Shown: piece after piece, positions 11,441 to 22,596 of the stretch
Layout of the letters: every line of letters begins with the position of its first letter
Numbering within the stretch: the stretch's first letter is position 1
Origin: Metallyticus violacea
Lineage: Eukaryota > Arthropoda > Insecta > Mantodea > Metallyticidae
Direction of reading: 5' to 3'
NCBI GenBank assembly: GCA_030762175.1
Contig: CM060841.1
Coordinates: forward strand, 15,413,501 to 15,477,500
DNA length: 64,000 nucleotides
Made by a program: the position numbers and the translations under genes
Notes under the pieces: generated by a model
Told to the model about the DNA's origin: nothing
What the model saw: only the letters and a program-made list of their open reading frames with translations
Database searches by the model: none

Positions 11441-12012
11441 AAAATGAGTTAAGACTAATATTATTATAAATGTGCGCCTTTTTCTTATTAAGAGTAACAA
11501 TTGCAAACCCAGGAAAGTAGCTACATTTTAAGGATGGAAGCAAAGTAGAAGTGCCGATAATGAAGTGTTTCTATGTTACGTAAGATATACTTAATTGTTC
11601 AAAAACAACAATAATAAGAAAAAATATTAAAGCCTAGCAAAAAATGGAAAATCGTTCATTTAGCTCAAGAACACTCCCCAAAAATATAACGCCATATGCA
11701 GGCATTAAAAGTTAATTTTATTTGGGATAACGTACCCTTAAAACTTTTTATGTATGGAAGCAACGGAATGCATTGTGTAGTTCGCACGTTAGTGTCATTT
11801 GATTAGCAATGGCAGAAGTGACTGAAGACGTTAAGTGAAGCGCAGAACAATGCGATTACATCACATCGCTCATGAAGAAAGAGGCGAAACCCTCGCAAAT
11901 AGGCAACATAAGCAGCATTTACTTTTAAATGGACGTTCATCCACTAGAACGATTCCTGTGACCTTCTGTGTCCTCCTGTTAGTGCCGTTTGAATCTTCTT
12001 AAGGTGATGAGA
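11441..12012. other. Spacer, nothing recognised
   Basis: AT-rich, with no similarity to other parts of the window. Confidence 0.4.
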
Positions 12013-12365
12013 GTCCCCCTCCTTGGTTTAGTGGTAAGGGTTGCCGATTGCTTGCCAGAAGGATGCGGGTTCGATGCCGCTACCTGCTTACGAATTTTAT
12101 AAGTTAAGGATGCCTGGAACGGGGTCCATCCAACATCAGCGAGGATAATTGGGGAGCTGCCTTATGGAGAGGTGGCGTTCTTTGATCTAGAAAGTCGCGT
12201 GAAAGGCAACAGGCGGCTGATCACATGCCCTCCTGCCCTACTGCCCTGTATCAATGAAGTCATAAGGCGGAGGTAGCGGAAGTAAAGATCGCTGCCGTAA
12301 GCCATGGCCCGATCTCGGATGTAGCGTCATAAAGTCGTCATAAGTCGTGAAAGGAAAGGTTTTAC
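12013..12365 (+). repeat. tRNA-derived SINE, family C
   Basis: A tRNA-like head has an A box TGGTTTAGTGGTAAGGG (about 12024-12040) and a B box GGTTCGATGCC (about 12069-12079). About 280 bp of GC-richer unrelated body follows, ending near a short run of GAAAGGAAAGG. The body differs from families A and B and occurs once here, so family status is inferred from structure only. Confidence 0.6.
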
Positions 12366-12479
12366 GTTTTATTTATATAATATAGTTACTGAAAGTCAAT
12401 ACACTTCAGAACGTAGAATGTGATGCACAATTCATTCGTATTAAATATATAAACTCTTGCCGGAAATTGAGGCGGCGAT

Positions 12480-12523
12480 TTGTAAAAAAAACAAACAAAC
12501 AAACAAACAAATAAAAAAAAAAC
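12480..12523. repeat. A-rich (AAAC)n simple repeat
   Basis: About five AAAC units flanked by A-runs. Low complexity only. Confidence 0.85.
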
Positions 12524-12954
12524 ATCCCAGCTGTGATTGGATTTAGGAAAACGGTATCTATTCTCGATAAGAAACCGAAAGTAAACCGCTGTATGCTTAT
12601 CGAAATTGTAGAAATGTCAGAAACAAGTCTAAAGAAATCTGCAGAAAAACTTGTACAGGAAACATTATTTTGTAAATCTTGAATTGGAATACCGCCAAAC
12701 ATTTGAAGTTAAAATCATATAAGGTTCTGGAAGCTCAGTATGGTGATAATACAGAGTTAATATCTACAACTGGGTTTTTGATTATGGTAGGAATGACAAA
12801 ATTGGTCCATTTTGGGTTTTATTCAAGAAGAAGCATGATTGCTTTTAAATGTTCTTGCAGTGACTCAAAACAACAGGCTTGGAGTGCAGAAAAACTGCAT
12901 CTGGTATCCAGAATGTCCGAGACTGGTGCTGCCATCTGGTCAAAAACTTACTTT

Positions 12955-13605
12955 GAGACTAATGATCGCCGTCGCCCTCGATGTGGTGCCCTTCCACACG
13001 TATACAAAGGTCCCAGCGATTCTTCCATTTTCCAAGTGCATCTTGGAAGTCATGTTCTTTGAGGGTGTTTAGCACAAACAGCGTTTCTTCTTGAATCCTG
13101 TCAATTGTGTCGAACCAACGTCCTTTCAACTTGATTTTCAGTTTGGAGAATAGAGCGAAGTCGCAAGGTGCCAAATCAGGCGAGTACGGTGGAGGACAAT
13201 CGTCATGTTGTTTTCCGTTGAAAAGGAATTGTGGCAGGACGCATTATGTGATGCAACAGCCAGTTGCCTTGTCGTCAAATTTTGGGCCGTCGTCTCCGCA
13301 CATTTTCACGGAGCCGTCGCATAACGTCACAGTAATACGTGGAATTCACTGTTTGATTTTATGGGACTAATTCTTTGTGCACAATCCCCTTGATATCAAA
13401 GAAAACGAGGAGCATGCTCTTGACTTTGCTCTTCGCTTGTCTCGCTTTTTTTTTTTTTTTTTTTTTTTTTTTTTGTTTGTTTGTCTTCTACTGTTGTGGG
13501 GGATTGTTGTTTTGTCTCAGGGTCATAAGCGTACATCCAGCTCTCGTCGCCGGTGATGACCCTGGACAAGAAGGTTGGGTCATCGGATACGGCCTGACGA
13601 AGCTT
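12955..13605 (-). mobile_element. Mariner transposase fragment, distinct family, 5' and 3' truncated
   Basis: Read on the minus strand: the first catalytic motif VITGDESWMYAYDPETKQQ (about 13505-13560) is intact. A central part reads VFFDIKGIVHKE. At the second motif the HHDNA region reads HHIM, consistent with a small deletion that removes Asp and shifts frame. The third motif PPYSPDLAPCDFALFSKLK is intact, followed by DFQDALGKWKNRWDLCI. A 29-bp A-run (T-run on the plus strand, 13446-13474) replaces the region between first motif and core. Both ends are truncated with no terminal repeats, so it is dead. It belongs to a different mariner lineage from the 8.6/58.2-kb pair. Confidence 0.85.
13446..13474. 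repeat. Poly-T tract inside mariner remnant
   Basis: Twenty-nine T residues. The transposase alignment suggests expansion in a lysine-rich coding segment or insertion of a poly(A) sequence. Confidence 0.9.
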
Positions 13606-13619
13606 GGTTTAAGTGAAAA

Positions 13620-13906
13620 GCAAATCAGAAATACACTTGATGCACACTCTAAATTACCACTCAAGTTAACCGCACTTGAACCCAACATACATCAGTTTAT
13701 GAGAAAGGCAGGCGCAATCATCATCATTTATTTGAGTACAAAGTATTTTAATACAATTTCAGCATTTTTGGTTTTTTTAATAACTATGTGTGTCATGAAT
13801 AAAGTTATTTTTTCATCGGGGATTAGAGTGTACTAATATAACTTGTGAAGTTTGAAACCTTCAATGTGGGTCTCGGACTGGAATAGGTTGAGTACCACTT
13901 AGGAAC
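13620..13906 (+). mobile_element. 3' end of a hAT element
   Basis: The plus-strand reading includes LPLKLTALEPNIHQFM, resembling the carboxyl-terminal dimerisation region of hAT transposases (a Leu-rich block followed by PNI). An AATAAAG polyadenylation-like signal follows at about 13798. The right edge, read on the minus strand from about 13904, gives GTGGTACTCAACC, resembling hAT terminal repeats, which commonly carry a CAGTGGTTCTCAACC-type end. The transposase end, signal and terminal repeat are in the expected order. The 5' side is replaced by the mariner fragment. Confidence 0.5.
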
Positions 13907-14099
13907 ACTTATCTTTAGTGTAGTAATAAACAAGAACAAAAACGCATGAATAAGTACGAAAATGTGCAAATTAAAACCATATAAATAGAACAACTTATAA
14001 GATAAGATATGATTCAGAAACATATAAGCAAGAAACACGTACGTTTTGGGGGAAAAAAAATTTTTAAAAGAGGATTCTGACGTCACATCTCCAAAAAAC

Positions 14100-14500
14100 G
14101 TTAAGTACAGCGAGAGGCTCTATAAAAAGGGCCGAAAATGAATATATATTATTCGAACTTAACACAGAAGTCTTTTTCCTCGCTCCTGCTTGACATTTTT
14201 TATCCTTGGCTTTCAGGATGCTATATGCACGTGTCGCTATATATAGAGCGAGATTCGGAGTTGAGCAAGGCACTTGGACCTGTCTCTTCACTTCTATAGT
14301 GGGGAAGACCCGGTCTAGCCATTGTTGAACCACGACAAAGGAACGTGCACTAGCCCTGACCTGGCTTCGGAAGTAAAGCAGTGCACACAGCCTGTGTGTT
14401 CCTCTCCCTCTCTCTCGCTTCTACTTTCCAACATTTTTGTAAAGAATGAGCACTCAGACATAGGGCCACTTATTATCAAATGAGTAGAGATGGTTTCTAG
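14100..14500. other. GC-richer unassigned segment with TATA-like boxes
   Basis: TATAAAAAGG at about 14121-14130 and a near-palindromic CTATATATAG at about 14237-14246 lie in a segment with CT-rich runs. Two minus-strand open frames (14064-14333 and 14315-14503) have no recognised domain. It could be a promoter-bearing end of an unknown element; nothing confirms this. Confidence 0.2.
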
Positions 14501-14849
14501 CACAGAGGGGGAGTTAAGATTCCTACTTCACTTCTCTTCGTTTGGCAAGGTCGAGCTCTTATCGATCATAAACATCCAAGAATGTGGCCCTCGGCACAGA
14601 TTTTTGCTAACCTTGACTTCAATTTCTAATTTTATAAGTCGGATCGAAATGTTCTGCGGCTCTGCAGCACGAGGTTTCGACATCAAGAATATAAATACTT
14701 TGTTCTACTATTTATTCCAGAAGTTATGAAATGGAAATATTATTTCTTTTTTTTAAGTGATTCTCAAATTATCGAAACTAACATCAGTCACACACTAACA
14801 GCCTTTAACAGCAACTTCAGGTCAAAGTGTGAAGCGGAAAGTATCTTAT

Positions 14850-15348
14850 TTAAGGTCCTAAACACTAATTGATAGTAGTTGTTTAATTATATTAATTTAA
14901 TAAGTTCGTTTTCACATATTTGATATTATGTAAAGACTATAATGCTCAATATAAATTCACAAATACTTAATGGTAATAGTTATTTAGCTATGTTAATTTA
15001 AGAAAACCATTTACGTATGTTATTACATAAGATAAAGACTATAATAATTTATTTAAAACTCAAAACATTCATTGATAATGTGTTTTTATCATATAAATTT
15101 AATAAGTTCGTTTTTACACGTTTTATATTAGGTAAAGGATACAGTGCTCAACATAAAGCCACAAACATTTAATAGAAATAGGTATTTAGTTAAGTTAATT
15201 TAAGTAGTTCAATTACGCGTGTCAGGTAAAGGCTATAATATTCGATTTAAAGCTCCAAACATTCATTGGTGGTATGTTTTTAATCATATACATTTAATAA
15301 GGTCATTTGTATAGAATTCATGTATCAGATAAGGGCTATTACAATGTA
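14850..15348. repeat. Tandem array, about five diverged ~100-bp units
   Basis: Anchors of the type AACATTCATTGATA recur at 14861, 14961, 15064, 15164 and 15258, each followed about 30 bp later by TTAATTTAA(T/G)AAG and later by GTAAAG..CTATAAT. Unit spacing is 94-103 bp. Units 1, 3 and 5 share TAATAAG(T/G)TC blocks, while units 2 and 4 share GTTAATTTAAG, suggesting a two-unit higher-order period. AT-rich, non-coding, satellite-like. Confidence 0.75.
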
Positions 15349-15642
15349 TGTTTGTTTATTGGCCTTTATGACAATACTTAAAAATATAGAGGTAACATTT
15401 CAAAGAATCACCACATAGCCAAGAATATGAATTGATTTACCACAAATAAAGAAAAGTGTAATATTAAGAAAATCAACCAATGACAAACGTAACAACATTA
15501 ATAATGTGTACCAAGAATGAAACACGAGACAGACAGCTTTGTTGCGATTAAATAGAAATTATCGAATTTTATTCGTTTAATTATATTTATGTTGAAAATA
15601 ATTCATTGTAATGAATGGTATTATTACAGTGCATTATAATAA

Positions 15643-15834
15643 ATGGCGGTTTATATTTCAAAATATTTAGTTAGTTATGCTTTGTATTCCGTAGGGAGAA
15701 GTTGTGCTTTGTATTCCTTTAGAAGAAATTGTGGTCCGTACTCCGTAAAGAGAAGTTGCATTTAACATTACATAGGGAGAAGTTGTGATGTATATTTCGT
15801 GGAAAGAAGTTACAAATTATCAGTCGTGGTGAAT
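15643..15834 (+). repeat. 27-bp minisatellite (six units) with a small open frame
   Basis: Units start at 15673, 15700, 15727, 15754, 15781 and 15808, an exact 27-bp period with no indels; the consensus is close to AGTTGTGCTTTGTATTCCGT followed by AGGGAGA. Because 27 is divisible by three, the units read in one frame as a nine-residue repeat of the form (R)SCxLYSVxR. An ATG at 15643 opens a 40-codon frame that ends at TAA in unit 4 (15763-15765); the same frame is open again beyond. There is no evidence of expression, so coding is conjectural. Confidence 0.75.
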
Positions 15835-17027
15835 AATAAGAGTCGGGAGTTGGAATTAGTATCTGTTTTGGAATATATTGTATGATTTACACTAGGACAA
15901 AGACAAAATAAGGCATGTTAAATATATATTAATGATAAAGAGAATTTACGTGGAGTATCGAATAAAATCAAACAGATTATTGTCGGTATTAACTACCACT
16001 AAAGCATATTTGTCGGGAGGGAAATATAAATTCCGTAACGTCTGTCTCGTATTCAGTGTACATCAAACAATATTCCCAGAACACGTTTTCATCAGAAAAG
16101 TTGATAACAAGACATTAATAAACTTCGTAGGCTACTACCCAGTGTGTTATACTTAAATTCCATTCGTTTCACCCCAGAAGTATCAATCTGAAAAACCCAG
16201 CTATAGTAAGCTAATCGCGCATATTGTGGTGGTTTTGGGATAACTTCTACGACGTCACACATAGATACCGTTACGTGTTTCGTGCCCAACGAAACTGCGT
16301 CATCATTTAAATCCACTACACGTGTAATGCAAGTATTGCTCATAACAGCATTTACATATTAGGAAATATATACGGTTGTATATGCGGCTTCTTCGCGATT
16401 ACCTGGCTGGCAGTCAACGAGGCGAAAGCGATCAATGAAAAACGCACAGTTGATATGATTGTTTGCTTACCCTCTCAACACCATAGTAGGAAAACCGTCC
16501 GAAATGAATGCTCCCAGTGATCCAAAACTCTGAGAACTGCACCAACATTTATTTTCCATAGGCACCTGATTAACAATATATTGCACATTCTAATATTTAT
16601 TTAAACACTTAACACATGTTGTGCGATTCCTAGTGCATTTTAATATCTTAAATAAAGTTTTTAGAACGAGCAGAAATACTAAAAATGTAAATAATAGCAT
16701 TTGTTTGATATTCAGATATTCGCCGAACAATGAACGTAGACTTTTTTGTTGGGTTATAAACATTTTTAACAGAAAATAGCAATGAGTTTATCTTCCAAAG
16801 AAGGGTTATAGTGTATAGAATGTAATAATTTGAACAACTTTTGCAAACATGTGCAGTTCAGTGTTTACACGAGAACCTGCACTTACAGTTGCAGTCATGT
16901 CTGTCAAAAATGTGCGGTACCATTTCAAGTATTCTATCAGGAGTGGCATCATTCTCTAAGAGGATTATGTGGCAAAATCCGCGATATTGTATATTCATCC
17001 GAATTAAATTGACCATTTCACTTACGT
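15835..17027. other. AT-rich DNA, nothing recognised
   Basis: Short overlapping frames at 15932-16156 (plus), 16092-16343 (minus) and 16830-17029 (plus) lack any domain. No repeats were noticed. Confidence 0.4.
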
Positions 17028-17800
17028 GACATCATTATAAAATCCACCAATGAAATGAAAGAAAATTTAGAATTTTGACCAATTACTGCCCGATATGTCG
17101 TAAAGTTTTACCAAATCCTTTACCGTACGAAAAATATATTGTAGCCAAGTCTATACACCCAATACAATTTCTTAGCACACATTTAACTAACTTAATGCGT
17201 GTTCTCTCAAGCAATTGCTTTTGTATATTCAGCCATACAGCCTGAAAATATTCTGTAAATTATATAACAATACCTGCATAAGCAGCCATACATTTTAATA
17301 AACACGTTGTTCATAATGGTAAAGTGTTTGTGTTTTGTTTTTCTCAGTTGGTATTAGTAAATCGAACGGTAGCGATTGTAATAGTCGGTTTTCGTCTATT
17401 TCAGTCTCAAATTTCAGAACAGGTAGATATTCATAAGTTAATTATAAATTTTTATACAATTGTTAATATTCTGTGCCCGAATTTCAAATAATTATTAGTT
17501 TTATTCTATTCATGAAATACTCCTAAACCCGTACTTGGCTCTTCTCTATAGGCATTATTGGCAATCGACATTCATATGTTGCTAGATGACTTGAAAAGGT
17601 TAAGTATTTATAATACTTACTTACAAATATACAATTATTACAACTTTGTAAGCCAAGTTTAAGACGAAAGTATTTAAGTTTTTATTTTATTCGTGAAATA
17701 GTCCTAATAAATATACCTCGAGGGTTTGGGATTTCCAAATAAATTCACTAACAATGTTCATGAATTTATCGGCAATCTCAGACCCTCTGATATAAAATGT
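17028..17800 (+). repeat. Old paralogous block, third copy of the duplicated region
   Basis: This block is collinear with 21950-23105. Shared, diverged blocks include TTTAACTAACTTAATGC, AATAAACACGTT, GTTTTGTTTTTC, GACATTC, ATTCATGAAATA.TCCTAAACCC and a terminal hairpin. By eye it is much more diverged from 22.6 and 26.7 kb than those are from each other. It lacks the family B SINE present at 22209-22450, so it shows the empty site. No coding sequence is seen. Confidence 0.75.
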
Positions 17801-20085
17801 TCTGGGCTTTGCGTAAAAGAGAAAGACTGCATTGAAAACAGACCCCTATCTCGACACTACAAACATCGATTATCATATAGTAATTGAGAAAAATCATTGT
17901 AAAGAACATAACTATTCCTGGTATTACCAAATAATATGCAAAATGTTCAAAATTAGTTTGAATAAATTCTTTATTATATAAGTTCTGTTTTTGCAGACTG
18001 GTATATTTTATATAAATATAATAAATAACTTGCTCATATGTTCAGTGAAGTGGATCTTTCAACACAGCTTTTGGTGAAAACAACTTTCTGCTAGTATGTT
18101 AAGGCGCTGTGCTTCCACTCTCTCCCTATCTCTCTCTCCAAATTCTGTCTAACATCACACTGGTTACTGTAGGCTTAGGTCTAGAATTTCTTATCCTCTC
18201 TCGTTTTTTTTTTTGTTTTGTTTTGTTTATCTGCAAGTTTTCTGTGATAGGAGACTCTCAGGTCTTTAAGAAGATTCTCTGGTTCATAGGTGAGTCTGGA
18301 CTTGATTAATCTTGAAACGAAAGCCACGTTAAAATAGCTGGATAATTATAATTTTATAAATCCATATTGCTTGATTTTTGCTTTGAATGTGCGATTTCCA
18401 ATAAAAGAATTTAAATTTTTACATCATATGCTACAGTATATTTTTTGGCCCGTTCCGCAAGGTGCGGGACCAACATCTTACCTGTTTGCCGGCTTCTTCA
18501 ATGGACAAGTTCCCCTCGCACTTTTTCTCACACATTTTGGATCAATAATAGCAAACACACTACATCAATTACTTTCCTGGTTAATGCTAACCTGTACTAT
18601 AAAAGCTATTCAAAATGATGTCCATCTATGGTCATACTCTTTTGACATCCTTTAATGAAATTTGGATTCACTATAAGTTGTCCTACAGTAAGAAGGCATT
18701 TCCTGTATACTTTATTTTTCTGTGTTATAAAGGCAATACAATGCAATTTACTTCAGTAACACAGTAACACCAATAACCTGAAATTGCACACAATTACTCA
18801 AAAGTTTGAGTTATTCTGATCTCTTAATCGCTTATTACACAGAGACAGAAAAATATTTGCTCTTACAATATGATTGTCCACATGCAGCTATTTACTATAA
18901 TGATGGCAAATGAGGTGACTTTGAAATTCAGCTGCGAATGCAAGTCAAAAACAACTACCTGTAGTTTATGGCTCTGATTGCCAATTCTCTAATTTAGATT
19001 CTGTAGTGCAATTTCATTCACTTCAGTAATTATTTATTAATGTTTTAGCCGCAAACTTTAACCAAATATTTCAATTTTGATCTCCAAAAATTTTTTGCTG
19101 TGGTGGGCATTGTTGTGTACATTGTATGTGAATTGTTACATTCGATATATGCGTTTATCTTCGTCCTTCTTACCCCTTCCTCTCCTTTTCCTGTGCTATT
19201 ATGTATGCACAGCCTGATTTTCAGCTTGCTTGCCTACTGGTTGCAACGTACCATATAGTAACAGAATTTAGGGTTGCCGGCTGTGCAACATAGTAAGTTT
19301 GCTATACTCCTATTCTTATCTTCTGTTAAGACGCACCAAGGAAGCTCCTAAGGTGAGTGTTTTCTTCAGTCTTATAATTAGAAATTAATGGTGAGGGCTC
19401 TTCACTGTCTGTCCAGTAACCTGGGTATTAGTAAAGGTTTTAATTGTAAAGATTTTATTTAATTGTTATTTTTTGATTCCAGGTGTTATTTGTAATGCTT
19501 TGTTAAGAAGTGTACATTGCTAAGACAAAGTGTTAAGTCATGGTACTTTTGGCAAGGCTTTAAACTGTTATTTCTTTTAAAAGCAAATTTTGGAATTTGG
19601 AATTTGCTTGCAAAACAGTGAATACTTTTTGCCAGTTGGATGAGCCAAATCTTTCATGATTCTCTATGTGAACTTTTGTGATTTAAAGTTTGCATTAAAA
19701 TGTTTTAATCATTTTGTAAATATTCAGTGCATTATTGCAGATGTTCGTTTTTCCTCCCTTACTGTAATCTAAATTAATATGCTACCTTTCGCTCTTTATT
19801 TTAAAAATGTGTAATTGTTTTGTACATGTTATGCACATAAATTTGTCTTTAGTTATTTTTTGTAAACCTTGTGTTTTTACTATTCACCCCTCATACTCTT
19901 GAGTCACGTTTTCATGGCCACATCCAGGGGTTTTCCTCAACCGTCCTAAAATAAGAGCTCTCCGACATTAAAGTGAGGATGTTCGGGTTATTGAGACACA
20001 TTGAACAAGTAATAACTATTGTCTCTCAAATACAGCATATGTGACAAAGATAATTTGAAAAACTTGATGAACTGTAATCTAAAAC
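17801..20085. other. AT-rich DNA, no gene recognised
   Basis: A T-rich tract (18205-18230), a 94-codon frame at 18371-18655 and other short frames show no domain. A segment near 19920-19950 (ATCCAGGGGTTTTCCTCAACC) weakly recalls the SINE family B body. Nothing else was found. Confidence 0.4.
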
Positions 20086-20090
20086 TTTAA

Positions 20091-21255
20091 TCCATTACTG
20101 CTATGCTGGAGTCAGGAGGACTCCAGTGAACTTTTTACTATGTAAATCACATTTTTCCCACAGTGTGGCACTGTGGTTCTCAGCACCTTTCAGGCTGTGT
20201 GATTTGAGTCGTTGAGTGGTGAGATTGTGTTGCAGCAAGTTAAAATAGTCTTTAGTAATACTTTTTCCCCTCAGAGGGCAAGGGTGACCCCATCTTACTG
20301 ATTATCTCGCATTGCAATATGTTTCAGCAGGAAATGGGATCATTCCACATTTTGACATTGGCCTCCCATGTCCCAAAACCAAGAAAGGCAATGCTTCTAG
20401 TGCTTTATATGCATTACAGTACTTAAGTGAACGAGAAAACAAAGAAACCTCAGATAATTGAATATTACAATGCCTCAAAAGGAGGGATATTTGTACTTGA
20501 TAAAAAATGCACTGTTTACTTGAACAACAGCAGCTGCAGAAAGTGACCTCTTGCACTTTCCTACACAATTATGAAAACTTCGATGGTAAATGCATTTGTG
20601 ATACATCGTCATTAGCAGAAAACCATCAGAAATCACGTTTTGAGTTCATAAGATCCCTGCCACAACTCCAGAGAAGGATGAGTTTTTCATAGCTCTCACA
20701 AGATTTAGGACAAAATTGTCAGGATTCTCAAATGCGAAATTTCCAAACCATTAGGAGTTATCAAAACGGGTTAGATGTGCAAAGTGCCCTAGAACAAATT
20801 ACAGGAAAACAAAAAGTATGTCGTGTACCTTGCAGAACACCAAAATGTAATAGAAAGCACAATAAATATTTGTGAGGATTGTTTGTTAAACGCCTACTGC
20901 AATTTTGTCCAATTGTTATATGTATTTAATTTTAAACGCCTTTATTAGTTACTGTTATCTTGAATTTGCTATTTCCAACTTTGTTCCTAAAGTAAAATAG
21001 TTCAAAACGACTTATTCTTAAAATAATGCATGATGATTTTTGAAAATCATACACATGGTAAAAAGTCTCTTTAGCTTGCATGCAGGTTGGGCTTTAATTG
21101 TTGCGCGATTAATTTCTAAATATAGCTATTAAATTTATGTTTAGTTCACTGCGATTTATCATCCCCATCCTTTATAATTTTGAAAAAAATAATGGGGGTC
21201 CACTTGACCCCACCATACCAGCTGTGTTGCAAAAAATACACCACTGGCTACGGGT
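20091..21255 (+). mobile_element. Decayed piggyBac-like element (Looper-type ends)
   Basis: Left and right subterminal segments carry similar palindromic blocks in inverted orientation: CTGGAGTCAGGAGGACTCCAG at about 20106 and GGGGGTCCACTTGACCCC at about 21195. GGGTCA...TGACCC-type ends are known from Looper-like piggyBac families. TTAA, the piggyBac target, occurs at 20087-20090 and 21256-21259, though distances to the palindromes differ, so the exact ends are uncertain. Transposase remnants lie between. At ~1.2 kb it is far shorter than a full element. Confidence 0.55.
20300..20860 (+). pseudogene. piggyBac transposase pseudogene, carboxyl-terminal part
   Basis: At 20442-20504 the frame reads KKPQIIEYYNASKGG then a V/I-LDK motif, the conserved piggyBac block that contains the last catalytic Asp in active members (there GGVD; here GGIF, so the Asp is lost). 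A stop lies a few codons upstream (20423). At about 20776 a C-x2-C followed by PRTNYRKTK starts the carboxyl-terminal Cys-rich domain; the following Cys pairs are out of order and the frame ends. Several stops and shifts occur in between. Dead copy; the first two catalytic Asp regions are deleted. Confidence 0.7.
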
Positions 21256-21470
21256 TTAACAACTTGTTTCAATAGTAATCCAAACACAGCGCACTTTGTC
21301 CATCATTATTGTAATTATAATAAGTCTTGTTAATCCATAAAATATGCTATCTAAAAACCCCATAAAACCAGTACCTAAAACGCAAATACTGTTTCCTAAG
21401 TACGTTAGCCTTTGATCACAAGATTTCTTTTGACGGTAGCCCATATGCTAGAAAACCACAAGAGCAGAAC

Positions 21471-21662
21471 ATGACTGCAGGGAAAGGTCGCCGTAGAAAG
21501 GCGCCAGTGTTATCTTCCCTACACGGCGTCGTCCCATGGCAAATAAAAATGGAAATTTCGTCCATCAAACCGGGTCGTAAGGACAGAAAAGGAGCTGTTT
21601 ATGTAGTTGCATGCAGTCCAGAGGCATTCATGACGGACTTTAGACCAGCAACTCCTTTCTAA
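21471..21662 (+). CDS. Unrecognised 63-codon open frame, possible exon or element remnant
   Basis: The frame is GC-richer than its flanks and starts with a basic stretch (KGRRRKAP). I recognise no domain. A TAA-stopped short frame flanked by AT-rich DNA with no clear splice sites could be an exon, a retroposed scrap or chance. It lies between the piggyBac remnant and the duplicated block. Confidence 0.15.
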   Translation: MTAGKGRRRKAPVLSSLHGVVPWQIKMEISSIKPGRKDRKGAVYVVACSPEAFMTDFRPATPF

Positions 21663-21949
21663 CTAGAAATCAGCTGCATCTAATTTTATGTGATACATTA
21701 TTGCATTTTTGCTTTATTTAAAACGAGATACTTAAACGTTAACCTTAACAATAAATGTATTCAATTAAACACTGCAAATGAAATTTTTCACAAGTCGAGC
21801 TAAATGTCTATATAATAAACATTAAAATATTCATAGTCTTAGCTTCCTCTTTTGTTTGTTCATAAATACTTTGGTAATTATAAAAAACAATAAAATTAGT
21901 AACAAACTCTTGAAACGAGTGTGTTTTAAAGTAATTATTTTACTTATGT

Positions 21950-22596
21950 GACGTCAACATAAAATATACCGATGAAATGATACAGGATTTAAATTTTTGA
22001 CCATTTACAGCCCGATAACACATAGAAATTATCGAAAATTTTTATCAAATCTTTTTACCACAAGAGGTGACTTCTGGTAAATGTAGCCAACTCTCCATCC
22101 CCACTATACTTCCTGAGCACCATACAGATTATCATACTAAATAAAGTGCGGAATTCTGCTTCCACAACTAAGTCTACAAATTCTCAAATTTCCTTTGTGC
22201 CCAATTGAATGAATGTGTTTAACGCCCGTTTTTACTACTGAGGCACTACAGGTGAGATGTAATGATATATTGGAAAGGATTTTTTATTTTTAAGGAAGGC
22301 CTAAGTTTAAGGTACCTTCCCGACATTTTCCATTTATGAGGACTGAGGAAAATCTGGAAAAAACCTCCCAGGGAGGACGGTTGAGATTGGAACCCCAGAC
22401 CTCCCGCTCACAAGTCCGCGCCTTAACGACCTTGGCCACCCGTGGCGGTTTTTTTTGTGCTCAGTGAAATTGCAACTCCTTTACTCAAATTTGATAGCTG
22501 TGTTTTCAATAATTGTATATTTAACTAACTTAATGCTTATTCACTCAAAAATTTATTTTTGCGTATCCAGTCAAACAGTCTGAAATCATGTAAATT
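21950..22596 (+). repeat. Upstream extension of paralogy to 17.03-17.28 kb
   Basis: Blocks such as GATGAAATGATA, TTTTTGACCA, GCCCGATA and TTTAACTAACTTAATGC match the 17-kb block in order. The match is interrupted by the SINE at 22209-22450. This stretch lies outside the 4.1-kb tandem unit, so the older duplication was wider than the younger one. Confidence 0.65.
22209..22450 (-). repeat. tRNA-derived SINE, family B, near full length
   Basis: On the minus strand: A-box region near TGGCCAAGGTCGTTAAGGCG, GGGAGGTCTGGGGTTCCAATC over the B box, the family body, and the 3' part ending ...AAACGGGCGTTAAACAC. It is the most complete family B copy in the window and interrupts the paralogous block. Confidence 0.85.

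Noticed and set aside
12013..12090. Genuine tRNA gene
   Set aside because: It has polymerase III boxes but no clear acceptor stem pairing and a long attached body, so a SINE is more likely.
13375..13836. 153-codon plus-strand frame as one protein
   Set aside because: Its first half is antisense to the mariner remnant and poly-T tract; only the last third (hAT-like) makes sense.
15643..15834. CRISPR-like array (regular 27-bp units)
   Set aside because: Units are contiguous without distinct spacers, diverged from each other, and the window is eukaryotic; it is a minisatellite.
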